Source of the DNA: Gaiellasilicea sp963811885
Lineage (GTDB): Bacteria; Actinomycetota; Thermoleophilia; Gaiellales; Gaiellaceae
Direction of reading: 5' to 3'
Length of the DNA stretch: 64,000 nucleotides
NCBI GenBank assembly: GCA_963811885.1
Contig: CAWETB010000012.1
Coordinates: 1 to 64,000, forward strand
The translations under genes and the position numbers were made by a program. The notes beneath the pieces were generated by a model that saw only the letters and a program-made list of their open reading frames with translations, did not search any database and had not been told where the DNA came from. Shown here piece by piece: positions 25,988 through 37,801 of the stretch (position 1 is the first letter of the stretch; every line of letters starts with the position of its first letter).

Positions 25988-27667
25988 GTGAGACGTGCCG
26001 GGTTCATCACTGCCGTGGTGCTCGCCTGCCTGGCTGGAGCGGCCGTGGCCGCCGTGGGGGCGCGCGACGCGTACTACTGGGATCGCCCGCTGCCGGGCGT
26101 CGAGCTCCGCGAGGCGCAGCTGGAGACGCCGGTGCGCGTCGTCGTCGGCGGGAAGACGTACGACGTCAAGCCGGCCGAGGCGCTCCGCGTCGACGCCGCC
26201 GCGACCCAGCAGGCGCTCTGGAATGCCGGCCGCACGAGCTTCGTCGGGCGGATGCGCACGATCGTCGACCCGAGCCCGCCGGCCCGCGTCGTCGACCAGG
26301 TGCTCGTCGCGCGCCCCGAGGTCGACGAGGTCGCTGCCCGCGTCTCCGCCGCGCTGCCGAAGCCGCGCCGGGCGCAGGTGGTCGTCCGCGACGGCCTCGA
26401 GGTCATCCCCGCCCGCCCGGGCGACGGCGTGGACGCGCGCCGGCTGGGAGCGTCGCTCGCGAAGGCGTCGCTCACCGGCGCGCGGACCCTGTCGCCTGCA
26501 CTGACGCACGTCGAGCCCGAGCTGACGACGTCGGCGGCGCAAGCCGCGGTCGACGAGGCGACCTCGTTGATCGACGAGCCCGTGACGCTCGAGTTCAAGG
26601 GCGAGGACGTCGGCACGCTCGACCCCGCCCGGCTCGTGAAGCTCCTCCGCTTCCGTCCCGCCGGCGAGAACTTCCGCATCTCGTTCCATCCGCAGCGTGT
26701 CGCCAAGGCGGTCGAGCCGATGGTCGCGCCATGGCGTACCCGCGCCGTCAACGCCCGCTTCGTCGTCGACGGCAAGCAGGTTCGCGTGCGGCCCTCGCGT
26801 CCGGGGCTCGCTGTCGACGGCCGCTGGGCCGCCGACGCGATCGCCGCCGCCGCCGCCGCGCCTGTGCACCGGGCGTCCGTGCGCCTGAAGCAGATCCGCG
26901 CCGACCTGACCACCCGGGAGGCGGAGAAGCTCGGCATCCGCCGGCAGATCTCCACGTTCACGACCGACATGGGCACGTCGTCGTCGAACCGGATCCACAA
27001 CGTGCAGCTGATGGCGCAGTACATCGACGGCACCGTGATCAAGCCCGGCGACACGTTCTCGTTCAACGACCGGGTCGGCCCGCGCACGGTCGAGCGCGGC
27101 TTCCGCGAGGGTCAGATGATCATCGGCTCGCTGCTCCTGCCCGCGATCGGCGGCGGCGTCTGCCAGACCGCGACGACGCTCTTCAACAACGCGTTCGAGC
27201 TCGGGCTCCCGATCGTCGAGCGCCACAACCACAGCTTCTACATCTCCCACTACCCGATGGGCCGAGACGCCACGGTCTCCTGGGGTGGCCCCGACTTCGT
27301 CTTCAAGAACGACCTGAAGACCGGGATCCTGATCAAGACGCGCTACACCGACTCGACGCTCACGTTCTCGTTCTTCGGCACCGATCCGCAGCGGCGAGTC
27401 CTGACCTCGACCGGCGAGCGGACGAACTGGCGCTCGCCGAAGACGACCTACGCGCTCGATCCGTACGCGCCGCGCGGCTCCGTCCGCACGGTGTCCGGCT
27501 CGAACGAGTCCGGCTTCGACGTCACGGTCACGCGCAAGGTCTACGAGCACGGGAAGCTGCTGCGCCAGGACGCGACGACGAGCAGCTACATCGCCGTCGG
27601 CCCGACCCAGATCTACGGCCCCGGCCGCTCGATCCCCGGGCCGTACTTCGTGCTCCCGCGCGTCTAG
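25988..27667 (+). CDS. VanW-family protein with peptidoglycan-binding-like repeats
   Basis: A 559-aa exported protein with an N-terminal membrane anchor (residues 4-24). Residues 60-330 hold repeated PG_binding_4-like modules, and the C-terminal half has the VanW core: STFTTDMG, NIQ-type RIHNVQLMAQYIDGTVIKPG, FSFNDRVGPRT, GGGVCQTATTLFNNAFELGLPIVERHNHSFYISHYPMGRDATV. VanW proteins occur beside vancomycin resistance and in many Gram-positive genomes; their biochemical role is unsettled. A wall-linked function is inferred. Confidence 0.92.
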   Translation: MRRAGFITAVVLACLAGAAVAAVGARDAYYWDRPLPGVELREAQLETPVRVVVGGKTYDVKPAEALRVDAAATQQALWNAGRTSFVGRMRTIVDPSPPARVVDQVLVARPEVDEVAARVSAALPKPRRAQVVVRDGLEVIPARPGDGVDARRLGASLAKASLTGARTLSPALTHVEPELTTSAAQAAVDEATSLIDEPVTLEFKGEDVGTLDPARLVKLLRFRPAGENFRISFHPQRVAKAVEPMVAPWRTRAVNARFVVDGKQVRVRPSRPGLAVDGRWAADAIAAAAAAPVHRASVRLKQIRADLTTREAEKLGIRRQISTFTTDMGTSSSNRIHNVQLMAQYIDGTVIKPGDTFSFNDRVGPRTVERGFREGQMIIGSLLLPAIGGGVCQTATTLFNNAFELGLPIVERHNHSFYISHYPMGRDATVSWGGPDFVFKNDLKTGILIKTRYTDSTLTFSFFGTDPQRRVLTSTGERTNWRSPKTTYALDPYAPRGSVRTVSGSNESGFDVTVTRKVYEHGKLLRQDATTSSYIAVGPTQIYGPGRSIPGPYFVLPRV

Positions 27668-27670
27668 CGG

Positions 27671-28372
27671 CTACTGCGCGTCGGCCTTCTCGGCCCGCGC
27701 CGGCGAGGGCAGCGTGTTGCGCTCGTCGTAGCTCGCGACCACGATCCGCACCGCCTCGGCCGGGTCGTCGGTGACGTGCAGGAGCCGCACGTCCTCGGGT
27801 GAGATCATCCCGTCCGGCAGGAGCCGGCCGTTGACCCAGTCGAGCAGCGGCTGCCAGTAGTCGCGGCCGAAGAGGACGACCGGGAAGTTGAGCACCTTGC
27901 CGGTCTGGATCAGCGTCAGCGACTCGAAGAGCTCGTCGAGCGTGCCGAACCCGCCGGGGAAGATGACGAACCCCTCGGCCGCCTTCACGAACATCGTCTT
28001 GCGGGCGTAGAAGTGCTTGAAGGTCATCGAGATGTCGCAGTAGGGATTGATGCCCTGCTCGTGCGGGAGCGTGATGTTGAACCCGACGGAAAGGCCGCCG
28101 CCCTCCTTGCAGCCGCGGTTCGCCCCCTCCATCACGCCAGGCCCGCCGCCGGTGACGACGGCGAACTGGGCCTCGGCGAAGAGCTTCGCGGTCGCCCGCG
28201 CCTGCTCGTAGGGGCCGCTGCCGGGAGCGACCCGGGCCGAGCCGAAGATCGAGACGGCGGGCCGATCGATCTCGAGCACCTTCTGGAAGCCGCCGAGGAA
28301 CTCGGAGGCGATCACGGCGACGTCGTTCTGCAGGTCCTCGTGCGTCCGTTCGAGGACGCGGCGGTCGTCCAT
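27671..28372 (-). CDS. LOG-family nucleotide 5'-monophosphate phosphoribohydrolase-like protein
   Basis: A 233-aa Rossmann-fold protein of the TIGR00730/LOG group: SIFGSARVAPGSGPYEQA, VVTGGGPGVMEGANRG and the signature FPGGFGTLDELFE. Relatives hydrolyse nucleoside 5'-monophosphates to base and ribose phosphate, in plants activating cytokinins. A house-cleaning role is most likely here. The start overlaps the site-2 protease stop (TGATG). Confidence 0.93.
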   Translation of the reverse strand: MDDRRVLERTHEDLQNDVAVIASEFLGGFQKVLEIDRPAVSIFGSARVAPGSGPYEQARATAKLFAEAQFAVVTGGGPGVMEGANRGCKEGGGLSVGFNITLPHEQGINPYCDISMTFKHFYARKTMFVKAAEGFVIFPGGFGTLDELFESLTLIQTGKVLNFPVVLFGRDYWQPLLDWVNGRLLPDGMISPEDVRLLHVTDDPAEAVRIVVASYDERNTLPSPARAEKADAQ

Positions 28373-29067
28373 CAGAGGCGGTCTTGCGGGAAGTGCGCCG
28401 CCAGCATGCCGAGGGCGAGCCCGACGATCATCCCCCCGTAGAGCAGGCTGGCGATGGCGATCCGCGCCGGCGACGACCAGGGGACGTGCTCGCGCTGGCC
28501 GTAGCGCAGCGCCTTGATCGAGCGCCAGATGAAGCCGCCGTCGAACGGCCGCACGGGGATCAGGTTGAAGAGGTTGAGGAAGAAGCCCGAGTAGGCGAGC
28601 GCGATCAGGAACCGCGAGTCGTTCGCCTCGCCGGCGAGCCAGAGGCCGAGCGATGCGAGGCCTCCGAGGAAGGGGCCGGCCGCGGACACGAGCAGGTTGC
28701 GCCAGGGATCGAACGGCGCGTTCTTCATCGCCACGTACGCCCCGAGGAACGGGATGAACACCGGCAGCTGCGGGTTCAGCCCCTGCCGCCGGGCCTCGAT
28801 GTAGTGGCCCAGCTCATGGACGAGGATCAGCCCGACGAAGCCGGCCGCGAAGCGCCAGCCGAAGATCAGCGCGTAGCCGCCGACCGAGATGAAGATGCCG
28901 AAGAACTTGATCGCGAACGCGCCGAACTTGAGCGCGAGCAGGCCGAGCGCGACGATCGGCGCGAACAGCTTCCCCATCAGCTCGCGCGGGGTCAGCGGCT
29001 GCTTGATGGGCGAATGCTCCGCTTCGAGCGGCTCCGCCTCGCGCGGCTGGTACGGGTCGTAGCTCAT
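28372..29067 (-). CDS. Site-2 protease family membrane metalloprotease (M50)
   Basis: A 231-aa multispan protein with HELGH (zinc site, near residue 85) and NLIPVRPFDGG (third ligand region) placed as in site-2 proteases. Such enzymes cut membrane segments of regulators. No PDZ domain is visible. The acidic N-terminus precedes the first span. It is in a two-gene unit with the LOG-like gene. Confidence 0.9.
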   Translation of the reverse strand: MSYDPYQPREAEPLEAEHSPIKQPLTPRELMGKLFAPIVALGLLALKFGAFAIKFFGIFISVGGYALIFGWRFAAGFVGLILVHELGHYIEARRQGLNPQLPVFIPFLGAYVAMKNAPFDPWRNLLVSAAGPFLGGLASLGLWLAGEANDSRFLIALAYSGFFLNLFNLIPVRPFDGGFIWRSIKALRYGQREHVPWSSPARIAIASLLYGGMIVGLALGMLAAHFPQDRL

Positions 29068-29125
29068 CGCAGCTGCAGTCGGCGTCCGCCGGCCACGACT
29101 TGAGGGACCGTTCCGCGGCGGTGAC

Positions 29126-29764
29126 TCACGAGCCCTGGCCGATCCATTCCTCGCCGCCCTCGTAGACCTCTTTCTTCCACAGCGGCACCGTTCCCTTGAG
29201 GGTGTCGATTGCCTCCTTGCACGCGGCGAGCGCCGCGGCGCGGTGGGGAGAGGACACGGCGATCGCGACGCTGGGCTCGCCGATCTCGACCCGGCCGACG
29301 CGGTGGTGGATCGCCACTGCGAGCAGCTCGTGCTGCCGGGTCAGCTCGCGCGCGAGCTCGGCCATCGTCTCCTCGGCCATCCCCTCGTAGGCCTCGTACT
29401 CGAGGTAGAGGACCTTCCGATCGCGGGAGCGGTTGCGGACCGTGCCGAGGAAGGTCGCGATCGCTCCCGCCTCGTCGCGCTGCACCTCGCGCACGACCGC
29501 GTCGAGCGAGAGCGGCTCCGCCGTGAGCCGGAAGTCGCCGCCGGAGACGGGTGGGATCAGCGCCACCTCGTCGCCTTCCGCAAGCGCCGTCTCCGTCTCG
29601 GCGTAGCGCTTGTTGACCGCGTAGAGCAGCCCTGACGGCTCGGTGCCGAGGTCGAGCGCGGGCCAGACGTCGCCGAGGGTGGCGCCGTCGGTGAGCTCGA
29701 GCGTGCGGGCGCCCGTGCCGGCTCGCTCGCGCAGGCCGGCGAAGAGGCGAATGCTCACCTGCAT
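29126..29764 (-). CDS. MoaD-MoaE fusion, molybdopterin synthase
   Basis: Molybdopterin synthase makes the dithiolene of the molybdenum cofactor from cPMP. Residues 1-81 are MoaD (ubiquitin fold) ending IPPVSGG, and residues 82-212 are MoaE: GAIATFLGTVRNRSRDR, YLEYEAYEGMAEETM, HRVGRVEIGE, SPHRAAALAACKEAIDTLK, VPLWKKEVYEGGEEWIGQGS. In split systems the MoaD Gly-Gly end is thiocarboxylated, so a fusion must be cut or work in trans. TACGCT lies 6 nt before ATG 29764. No other moa gene is in the window. Confidence 0.92.
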   Translation of the reverse strand: MQVSIRLFAGLRERAGTGARTLELTDGATLGDVWPALDLGTEPSGLLYAVNKRYAETETALAEGDEVALIPPVSGGDFRLTAEPLSLDAVVREVQRDEAGAIATFLGTVRNRSRDRKVLYLEYEAYEGMAEETMAELARELTRQHELLAVAIHHRVGRVEIGEPSVAIAVSSPHRAAALAACKEAIDTLKGTVPLWKKEVYEGGEEWIGQGS

Positions 29765-29827
29765 CGAGTGAGCGTAGCCGTGCGTCACCGGGTTGCCTCA
29801 GGGCACGTGTCATGTTACGTATGCCTC

Positions 29828-30487
29828 ATGTCGGTCTCCGCTCCGGCCAGGACGAACCTCAACGACCGCGTCTACGAGACGCTGAAGACGAGGCTCGTGA
29901 CGCGCGAGCTCAGCCCGGGCGAGAAGGTGAGCCTGCACGAGCTGGCCGCGACGCTCGGCGTCTCGCGCAGCCCCGTCCACCACGCCTTGACGAGGCTCGT
30001 CGCCGAGGGCCTGCTGACGGTCAAGTCCCGTCGCGGCTACTACGTGACCGCGCTCACGGAAGCGGCGGTCGCAGACGGCTACGGCGTCCGGCTGGCGCTC
30101 GAGCTGCAGGCGGCGGAGTGCGCGGTCGGCCGCGTCGACCGCGGCGAGCTGCGCCGCTTCCGGGAGCTGCACGAGGCGACCGCCGAGGCCGTCTCGCACG
30201 CCGAGTGGGACTGTGCGAACGCCGCCTTCCACGAGCACCAGGTCGACCTCGCCGGCAACGCGCTGCTCTCGCGCTTCTACCGGGAGCTCTCGGTGAACCT
30301 GATGATGCAGGTGATCCGCGGTGGCAAGCTCGAAGGCGGCTCCTACCTCCCGACCGAGCACGGTGCGATCGTCGACGCGTACGAGGCCGGCGACCTCGCG
30401 GCGGCGCAGGACGCGATCAGGACGCACATCGCCAGCGGCCGCCGGATCGCGCTCGAGGCGATCGAGGGGTCCGGCGGCATCCTCTAG
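29828..30487 (+). CDS. GntR-family (FCD) transcription regulator
   Basis: A 219-aa regulator: N-terminal winged helix (KTRLVTRELSPGEKVSLHELAATLGVSRSPVHHAL TRL region) and a C-terminal helical FCD domain with the Asp/His metal pattern (FHEHQVD, EHGAIVDAYEAGD). It probably binds an organic acid or acyl effector. It lies 20 nt before the mutase gene, which it may control. Confidence 0.92.
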   Translation: MSVSAPARTNLNDRVYETLKTRLVTRELSPGEKVSLHELAATLGVSRSPVHHALTRLVAEGLLTVKSRRGYYVTALTEAAVADGYGVRLALELQAAECAVGRVDRGELRRFRELHEATAEAVSHAEWDCANAAFHEHQVDLAGNALLSRFYRELSVNLMMQVIRGGKLEGGSYLPTEHGAIVDAYEAGDLAAAQDAIRTHIASGRRIALEAIEGSGGIL

Positions 30488-30507
30488 CTGTCCGTAGCAT
30501 CCGCTCC

Positions 30508-32053
<1,546 letters not shown>

Positions 32054-32155
32054 CCGAGCCGACGCGATCGACCCTGCGCGGCCCGTTGTTCCTCGGCCGT
32101 AAGAGCGGCCATCGCAAAGTCGTAGTATCAACCCGCGACGACCACAGAAGTCATT

Positions 32156-34868
32156 GGACGGCGGGACGAGCTCGGGCTGGCCGAGGATCTGCTTGGCTCG
32201 CTTGGGCGCGGCCCCGGCGCGCTCGTCCTCGAGGGGCCGGCCGGAATCGGAAAGACACGTCTCTGGCTGGAGATAGCGGGTCTCGCCGAGGCCCAGGGCC
32301 TTACTGTCCTGCGAACCCGGCCGATGCTGGCTGATGCACGGCTGGTCTTCGGCGGCCTCGCTGATCTGCTTCGCGCCGAAGCTGAGAGATTCGGCGCATT
32401 GCCCAGTCCACAGGCCAAGGCGCTCTCACAAGCCCTCTCGCTCGAGCCGGGAGAGGGAGACGCGGACGCCGCCGCGCTTGCGGCCGGGGTGCTCAACACC
32501 CTCATGTCGGCCGCCGCGGCGGCACCTGTTCTGATTGCCGTCGACGACGCCCAGTGGCTCGATCCGGAGACCGAACGGCTGCTGGCGTTCGTCCTCCGAC
32601 GTCTGACGAGCGAGCGTGTCGGTCTTCTGGCGACGGTGCGCATCGCAGTCGACGAGCGGGAGCCTCGGGAACTTCTTTCCGCTCTTCCGGACGAGCGCGC
32701 CGTTCGTCATGCGGTCGGCCCGTTGACGGTCGGCGCACTCCACGAGATCATCCGGGCCGAGATCGGCTCAATTTCACGCCCGACGCTCCTGCGGGTGCAC
32801 GAGGCCTCCGGCGGGAACCCGCTGTACGCGCTGGAGCTCGCGCGTGAGTTGGCTGCTCTGGATCACGAGCCGAACGCCGGAGAGCCCTTGCGCGTGCCCT
32901 CGACGCTCGAGCGGCTGATGCAGAGTCGTCTGGGCGCCGTGCCGGACGAAACGCGAGAGACACTTCTGGCCGTTGCGCTTCTTGCGCAGCCGAGCGTGCA
33001 CGTTCTTTCGGAGGCGCTCGGTGACCGCGTTCGGGTTGATCGTGATCTCGACGTTTCCGAGGCCGCCGGATTGCTGGTCGTGGAACGGGACGGAATCCGC
33101 TTTGCGCATCCGCTGTTCGCTTCGGTCCTCGTGTCATCAGCGACGGCGCAAGAGCGCCGACGTGTGCATCGCGGACTTGCCGACGCTGCCGAGAGCGGAG
33201 AAGAGCGCGTGCTCCATCTTGCGCTCGCTACTGAGCCGCCCGACGCAGCGGTTGCTGCGGAGCTCGACGGTGCAGCGATCGCCGCTCGGGCGCGCGCGGC
33301 TCCGGCCGCGGCCGCGGAGCTGGCTGAGCAGGCGCTGGCATTGACGCCGGCTACCGACAGCCGGGCGCTCTTCGACCGGCGGTTGGTAGCCGCGCGGTTC
33401 CACTACGAGGCAGGGTCGAACACCCACGCCGGCGTGCTTGCAGCGGCGGCGGTCGCCGGTGCGGAGACGTCGAGTGACCGTGCGGCGTCTCTGCTTCAAC
33501 TCGCGTTGATCGCGGGCTCGGTACCAGACCGCCTCGCCCTACTTCGTGAGGCGGCTGCGGAGACGGAAGTCGATCGTGGTTTGCGCGGCGAGATTCTCGC
33601 GATGCTCGGGCTCGACCTCGATGCCGCGACAGAAGGTGCCCCCTTCCTCAGCGAGGCCGTCGCTCTGGCGGAGCAGGACACGAACAGGGAGAGCCGAGTC
33701 CGGGTGCTCTGCCTCGTGGCCTGGGGTCGCACGTGGGCCTCTGGGACGGTCGACAGCGACCTGCTCGAGCGTTCGCTCGAGCTCGCCGAAGGCAGCGCAA
33801 TCAGCACGTCCTTCGGCGCAACGACACTATGGGTCGCTGCTTGCAATGGCCTATGAGAATGAGCGTGCCCGCGAGCTTCTCTCGAGCGTCCGCGCGCTCG
33901 GCCCAGGTGTGGACGATGAACGGCTTGCCGAGGCGCTCGGCCAACTGGGCCGGGTCGAGTGGGCCGCCGGGAACTGGGTCCTTGCTGCGGAGCTGACCGA
34001 AGAAGCCGCGCAGCTTGCTGGACAACTGGGCGCGGAGCATTTGGAGCAGGAGATCATCGGTATGCAGGCCGTGGTCGCGGCGAGTCGTGGAGATGTCGAT
34101 GCCGCCCGCGCGTATGGCCAGCGCTCGCTTCGGCTGCAAGAGCTCACCGGGCACCCGGGGGCGCACATTCACGGCCTCGCTCTCCTCGAGTTGTCGCTCG
34201 AGAACTACGAGTCGGCGCATGCGCTTGTCCTCCCTGCGCTCGTGCGGATGGCCAAGAGCGAGGTTCGGTTTCCGACGATGAAGACCCCGATCGCGATCGA
34301 AGCACTCGCGCATCTGGGACGTGTCACCGAGGCCTCTGATCGCCTCGCGCGGTTCGAAGACGAGGCGCGTGGCGCAGACCGCGCCTGGGCGCTCGCATCG
34401 GTGCAACATTGTCGCGGCGTCCTCGCGGCGGCCGACGACGACCTCCAGGAGGCTGAACCGCTGCTGGCCGCCGCCGCCGAACGCTTTAGCGAGCTCGGCC
34501 TTCCCTTCGAGCACGGCCGCTCGCTGCTCGCGCTCGGAACCGTGAGGCGGCGCCTGCAACAGAAGCTGGCGGCGCGGGAGACGCTCGAAGAAGCGCGGCT
34601 CGTGCTCGACCGTCTCGGAGCGCGCATCTGGACCGCGCGCGCCGAAGCCGAGCTGCGGCGGATCGGCGGACGGCGCAACCCCGCGGGATCCGCGCTCTCC
34701 GAGATGGAGTCGCAAATCGCCGCGCTCGTCAGCAACGGCCACACAAACAGCGAAGTCGCCGCGGCGCTGCAGATCAGCCGCAAGACCGTCGAGTGGAACC
34801 TGTCGAAGATCTACCGCAAGCTCGACGTCCGGTCGCGTACGGAACTCGCGACGCGCGCGACCGAGTAA
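32156..34868 (+). CDS. Large LuxR-family ATPase regulator (LAL type), start unresolved, one frame break
   Basis: About 900 aa. It has an N-terminal AAA-type NTPase with Walker A (LEGPAGIGKTRLWLEIAG) and Walker B (VLIAVDDAQWLD), a GGNPLYALELAREL segment, a long TPR-like middle, and a C-terminal LuxR helix-turn-helix (LVSNGHTNSEVAAALQISRKTVEWNLSKIYRKL). The frame is open from 32126 but has no ATG, GTG or TTG before the P-loop, so the 5' end may hide another base error. An extra base near 33850 splits the rest. Third codon positions are less GC-rich than in adjacent genes. Confidence 0.88.
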
Positions 34869-34922
34869 ATCAGGGGATCTCTCCGGGTGATCCACGCGCC
34901 CGCGCGGCGTAGCGTCGCCGGC

Positions 34923-35232
34923 GTGGAGGTGTTCATCGTCGAGCGGTATCTGCCGGGTGCGACCGACGGCCAACTGCGCGACGAGACAGACCGCCTGTAC
35001 GTCGGCGGCACGAAACATGACCGCCGACGGCACACAGATCACCTTTCTCGGCTCGACGTTCGTCGCAGCCGAGGAGTACTGCTTCTGTCGCTTCGAGAGC
35101 GGCGCCGCCGCTGACGTCGAGCGTGCATGCGAGCTGGCCGGTGTGTCATACGCCCGCGTCGTCGCCGGCCGTGAACTCGACCCCTCGAGGGCAGTTGCCA
35201 ATGAACCACGAGGAGAAGGGAACGAGCCATGA
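34923..35232 (+). CDS. DUF4242-like (SCO4226-type) small protein, one frame break
   Basis: From GTG 34923: VEVFIVERYLPGATDGQL, then after an extra base near 35018 NMTADGTQITFLGSTFVAAEEYCFCRFES, followed by VERACELAGVSYARVV. This is the pattern of the ferredoxin-like DUF4242 family, whose S. coelicolor member SCO4226 binds nickel. Corrected length is 102 aa. TAGCGT ends 7 nt before the start. The TGA overlaps the phosphoesterase ATG (ATGA). Confidence 0.8.
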
Positions 35233-36911
35233 CCTCCAGAGCATTCGTGGTCACCGCGCTCCTGGCTGCTGCTGTGATCGTGGTGTCCGGCGCCGCCGGA
35301 GACCCCGGCAACGGCGAACGCAAGAAGCTGGACAAGATCCAGCACATCGTCGTCATCTACGAGGAGAACCACAGCTTCGACAACCTGTACGGCGGGTGGG
35401 AAGGAGTCAACGGAAGCTCGGACGCCGACGCTGCGAACACCATCCAGGTCGGCCAAGGCGGTGCGCCCTACGCGTGCCTGCTCCTCAACGACGTGAACCT
35501 GACGTCGCCGCCGCTGTCACCTGACTGCATGGATACCACGACTGGCTCGACGTTCCTGAGTCACTTCACGAACACGCCGTTCTCGATCGAGGGTTTCATC
35601 CCGAAAACGGCCAAGACCTGTCCGCCGCCCGGCGCCTCCTCGTCGGTCGGCTTCAAGGACGGGACCGGGGACCCGGGCGGCTGCACGCGCGACCTGGTGA
35701 ACCGCTTCTATCAGTCGCAATACCAGCTCAACCACGGCCTGCAGAACCACTACACGACGGGCAGCGACGCCGTCGGGCTGACGCAAGGGCTATTACGAGA
35801 CCACCGCCCTGCCCATCTACGAATACCTGCACAGAAAGGGCCACCCGGACTATGCGATCGCCGACAGCTTCTTCCAGGCGGCGTTCGGCGGCTCGTTCCT
35901 CAACCATCACTGGCTGATCGCGGCTGCGACACCGACCTGGCCCGCCGCGGTGCACTCGGTCGTGGATTCGAACGGCATGCCGATCAGCTACCCGCTGTAC
36001 CACGCCACCGGGCCGGTCAGCGATCAAGCCGGCCCACGTGCCTGCCCCGCGCCGGGCACGATCGACCCGAATCCCGGCCTTGCGTGCGGCGAGTTCGCCG
36101 TCAACACGGTCCAACCTCCGTACCAGCCCTTCCGGGGGAGCCCGCAGCTACCGCCGCAGAACGGAACGACCATCGGCGATGAGCTGAGCGCGGCCGGCGT
36201 CAGTTGGGCGTGGTACTCAGGCGGCTGGTCGAACGCGAACGGGGATTACCTCGGCGCGGGGTGGACGAACGGGCTGGTTGCGGGTGTGTGCGGCGATCCG
36301 AACTCGATCCCGAACCCGGCGTGGCCGTACTGCCCGAACAAGGTGTTCCAATATCACCATCAGCCGTTCAACTACTACGCGTCGTACGCGCCGGGTACAC
36401 CGGGACGCACGCACCTGCGTGACGAGGCCGAGTTCCAGAGCAGCGTCGCGGCATCGAGCAAGAAGTGCATGCTCGACTCGGTCAGCTTCGTCAAGCCGAT
36501 CGGCCTCGAGAACGAGCACCCCGGCTACACGAACGAGGTCCGCGGCAGCGACCACCTCGTCCAGCTGCTTGACGGTCGATCGACGACAGCGAATGTGCGA
36601 AGGACACGATGGTGATCGTCACGTACGACGAGTTCGGCGGTCAGTGGGATCACGTCGCACCACCCGGCCAAGGTGCTACGCCGGGGCCGCACGATCAGTG
36701 GGGCCCGGGCGCACGGATTCCGACGCTGATCCTCGCGAAGGGCCTGAAGGGCAAGTTCGTCGTCGACGGCACGCCCTACGACACGACGTCCATCCTCGCG
36801 ACGATCGAGCGCCGGTACGGATTGGCGCCGCTGAGCTCGCGTGACGCGGCGGTGCACGACCTGTCGAACGTCTTCGATGCCAGGGAGGCCAAGCGCGAGA
36901 AAACACGATGA
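35229..36911 (+). CDS. Secreted phosphoesterase (phospholipase C/acid phosphatase family), two frame breaks
   Basis: A signal peptide (residues 1-25) leads into the phosphoesterase-family domain: DKIQHIVVIYEENHSFDNLYG (metal site with E-E-N-H-S-F-D-N), YAIADSFFQAAFGGSFLNHHWL, and the C-terminal VIVTYDEFGGQWDHVAPP with further metal ligands. The family includes phospholipases C and AcpA-type acid phosphatases. Extra base near 35790 and missing base near 36572 restore 560 aa. It probably scavenges phosphate outside the cell. It shares a coupled start with the DUF4242-like gene. Confidence 0.88.
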
Positions 36912-36960
36912 GGCCTGCTGTGGCGTGATTGCGGCAAACAGCTCGCTTCGCTCACGGATT

Positions 36961-36983
36961 CGGGGGGCCGCCGCGGCCCCCCG
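36961..36983. terminator. GC hairpin between convergent genes
   Basis: 10-bp arms CGGGGGGCCG/CGGCCCCCCG with a 3-nt loop, 50 nt after the phosphoesterase stop and 33 nt after the ABC permease stop on the other strand. It is probably a bidirectional terminator. No T-tract on either side. Confidence 0.6.
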
Positions 36984-37015
36984 ATCGGGCTGAGCGCTCT
37001 CCAGCTGGCGCAGCC

Positions 37016-37801
37016 TCAGGCCGAGGCGCCCGAGTAGCGGCGCAGGCCGAAGCCCCACCACCAGCGCGTGAAGGCGAAGAGCACGACGGCGAAGCCGATC
37101 GCGATCCCGACGGTCGACCACTCGAGCCGCGACGTGATCGCCTCCGCCGGCACGGTGATCGCGAAGGCGAGCGGGAAGATGAAGGTGACGCCGAATCGCA
37201 GCCAGCCCGGGAAGATCGACGTCGGCCAGCGGCCGGCCTGGTAGATGCCGTCGAACAGCTCGATGATCTCCCAGACGTTGACGATCCAGAACGCCAGCGT
37301 CGCGATCACGAGCCAGAAGCAGTAGATCGTGACCGCGCCGAGCACGAGCAGGCCGAGGAACAGGAGCACGTCGCCGACCCCGACGCCCGCGTCGAGCCCG
37401 TCGATCCCGTACGCGAGCACGGCGGCGCCCGCGATCACGTCGACCGCACGCCAGATCTGGACGTTGCGAATGCTGACCAGCACCTGCGAGTCCTCCGGCT
37501 TCGTCAGCGCGAAGTCGAGCTTGCCGTCGCGCACGTCCTCCATCAGCCGCTGCATGTTCGGCTGGATCGTCGTCCGGATCACGCCGCCGAGCAGGATCTG
37601 GATCCCGAGCACGATCATCAGCTCCGACTCGCTCCAGCCGTTGAGCTCGGTCGTCTGCGAGTAGACGAGCGCGAGGACGACGAGGGCCACGCCGACCGAG
37701 ACCGCCGACTGGAGCAGCTGGATGAAGAAGTTCGCCCGGTACTGGAGCTCGTTCAGCGAGCCGACCTTGAAGAAGAGCCAGGCGAGGCGGCCGATGCGCA
37801 T
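37016..37801 (-). CDS. ABC-2 type exporter permease (second subunit)
   Basis: A 261-aa six-span permease: NELQYRANFFIQLLQSA, then MRLMEDVRDGKLDFAL-like QRLMEDVRDGKLDFALTKP, and a C-terminal ALRYSGAS-type end (FGLRRYSGASA). It matches the COG3694 group that pairs with a second permease and a COG4586 ATPase, usually exporting a small molecule or peptide of unknown identity. Start and the upstream stop overlap (TGATG at 37801). Confidence 0.9.
   Translation of the reverse strand: MRIGRLAWLFFKVGSLNELQYRANFFIQLLQSAVSVGVALVVLALVYSQTTELNGWSESELMIVLGIQILLGGVIRTTIQPNMQRLMEDVRDGKLDFALTKPEDSQVLVSIRNVQIWRAVDVIAGAAVLAYGIDGLDAGVGVGDVLLFLGLLVLGAVTIYCFWLVIATLAFWIVNVWEIIELFDGIYQAGRWPTSIFPGWLRFGVTFIFPLAFAITVPAEAITSRLEWSTVGIAIGFAVVLFAFTRWWWGFGLRRYSGASA

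Noticed and set aside
24953..27550. 865-codon minus-strand frame opposite the VanW gene
   Set aside because: VanW and SelA are clearly conserved on their own frames; this frame is low-complexity shadow.
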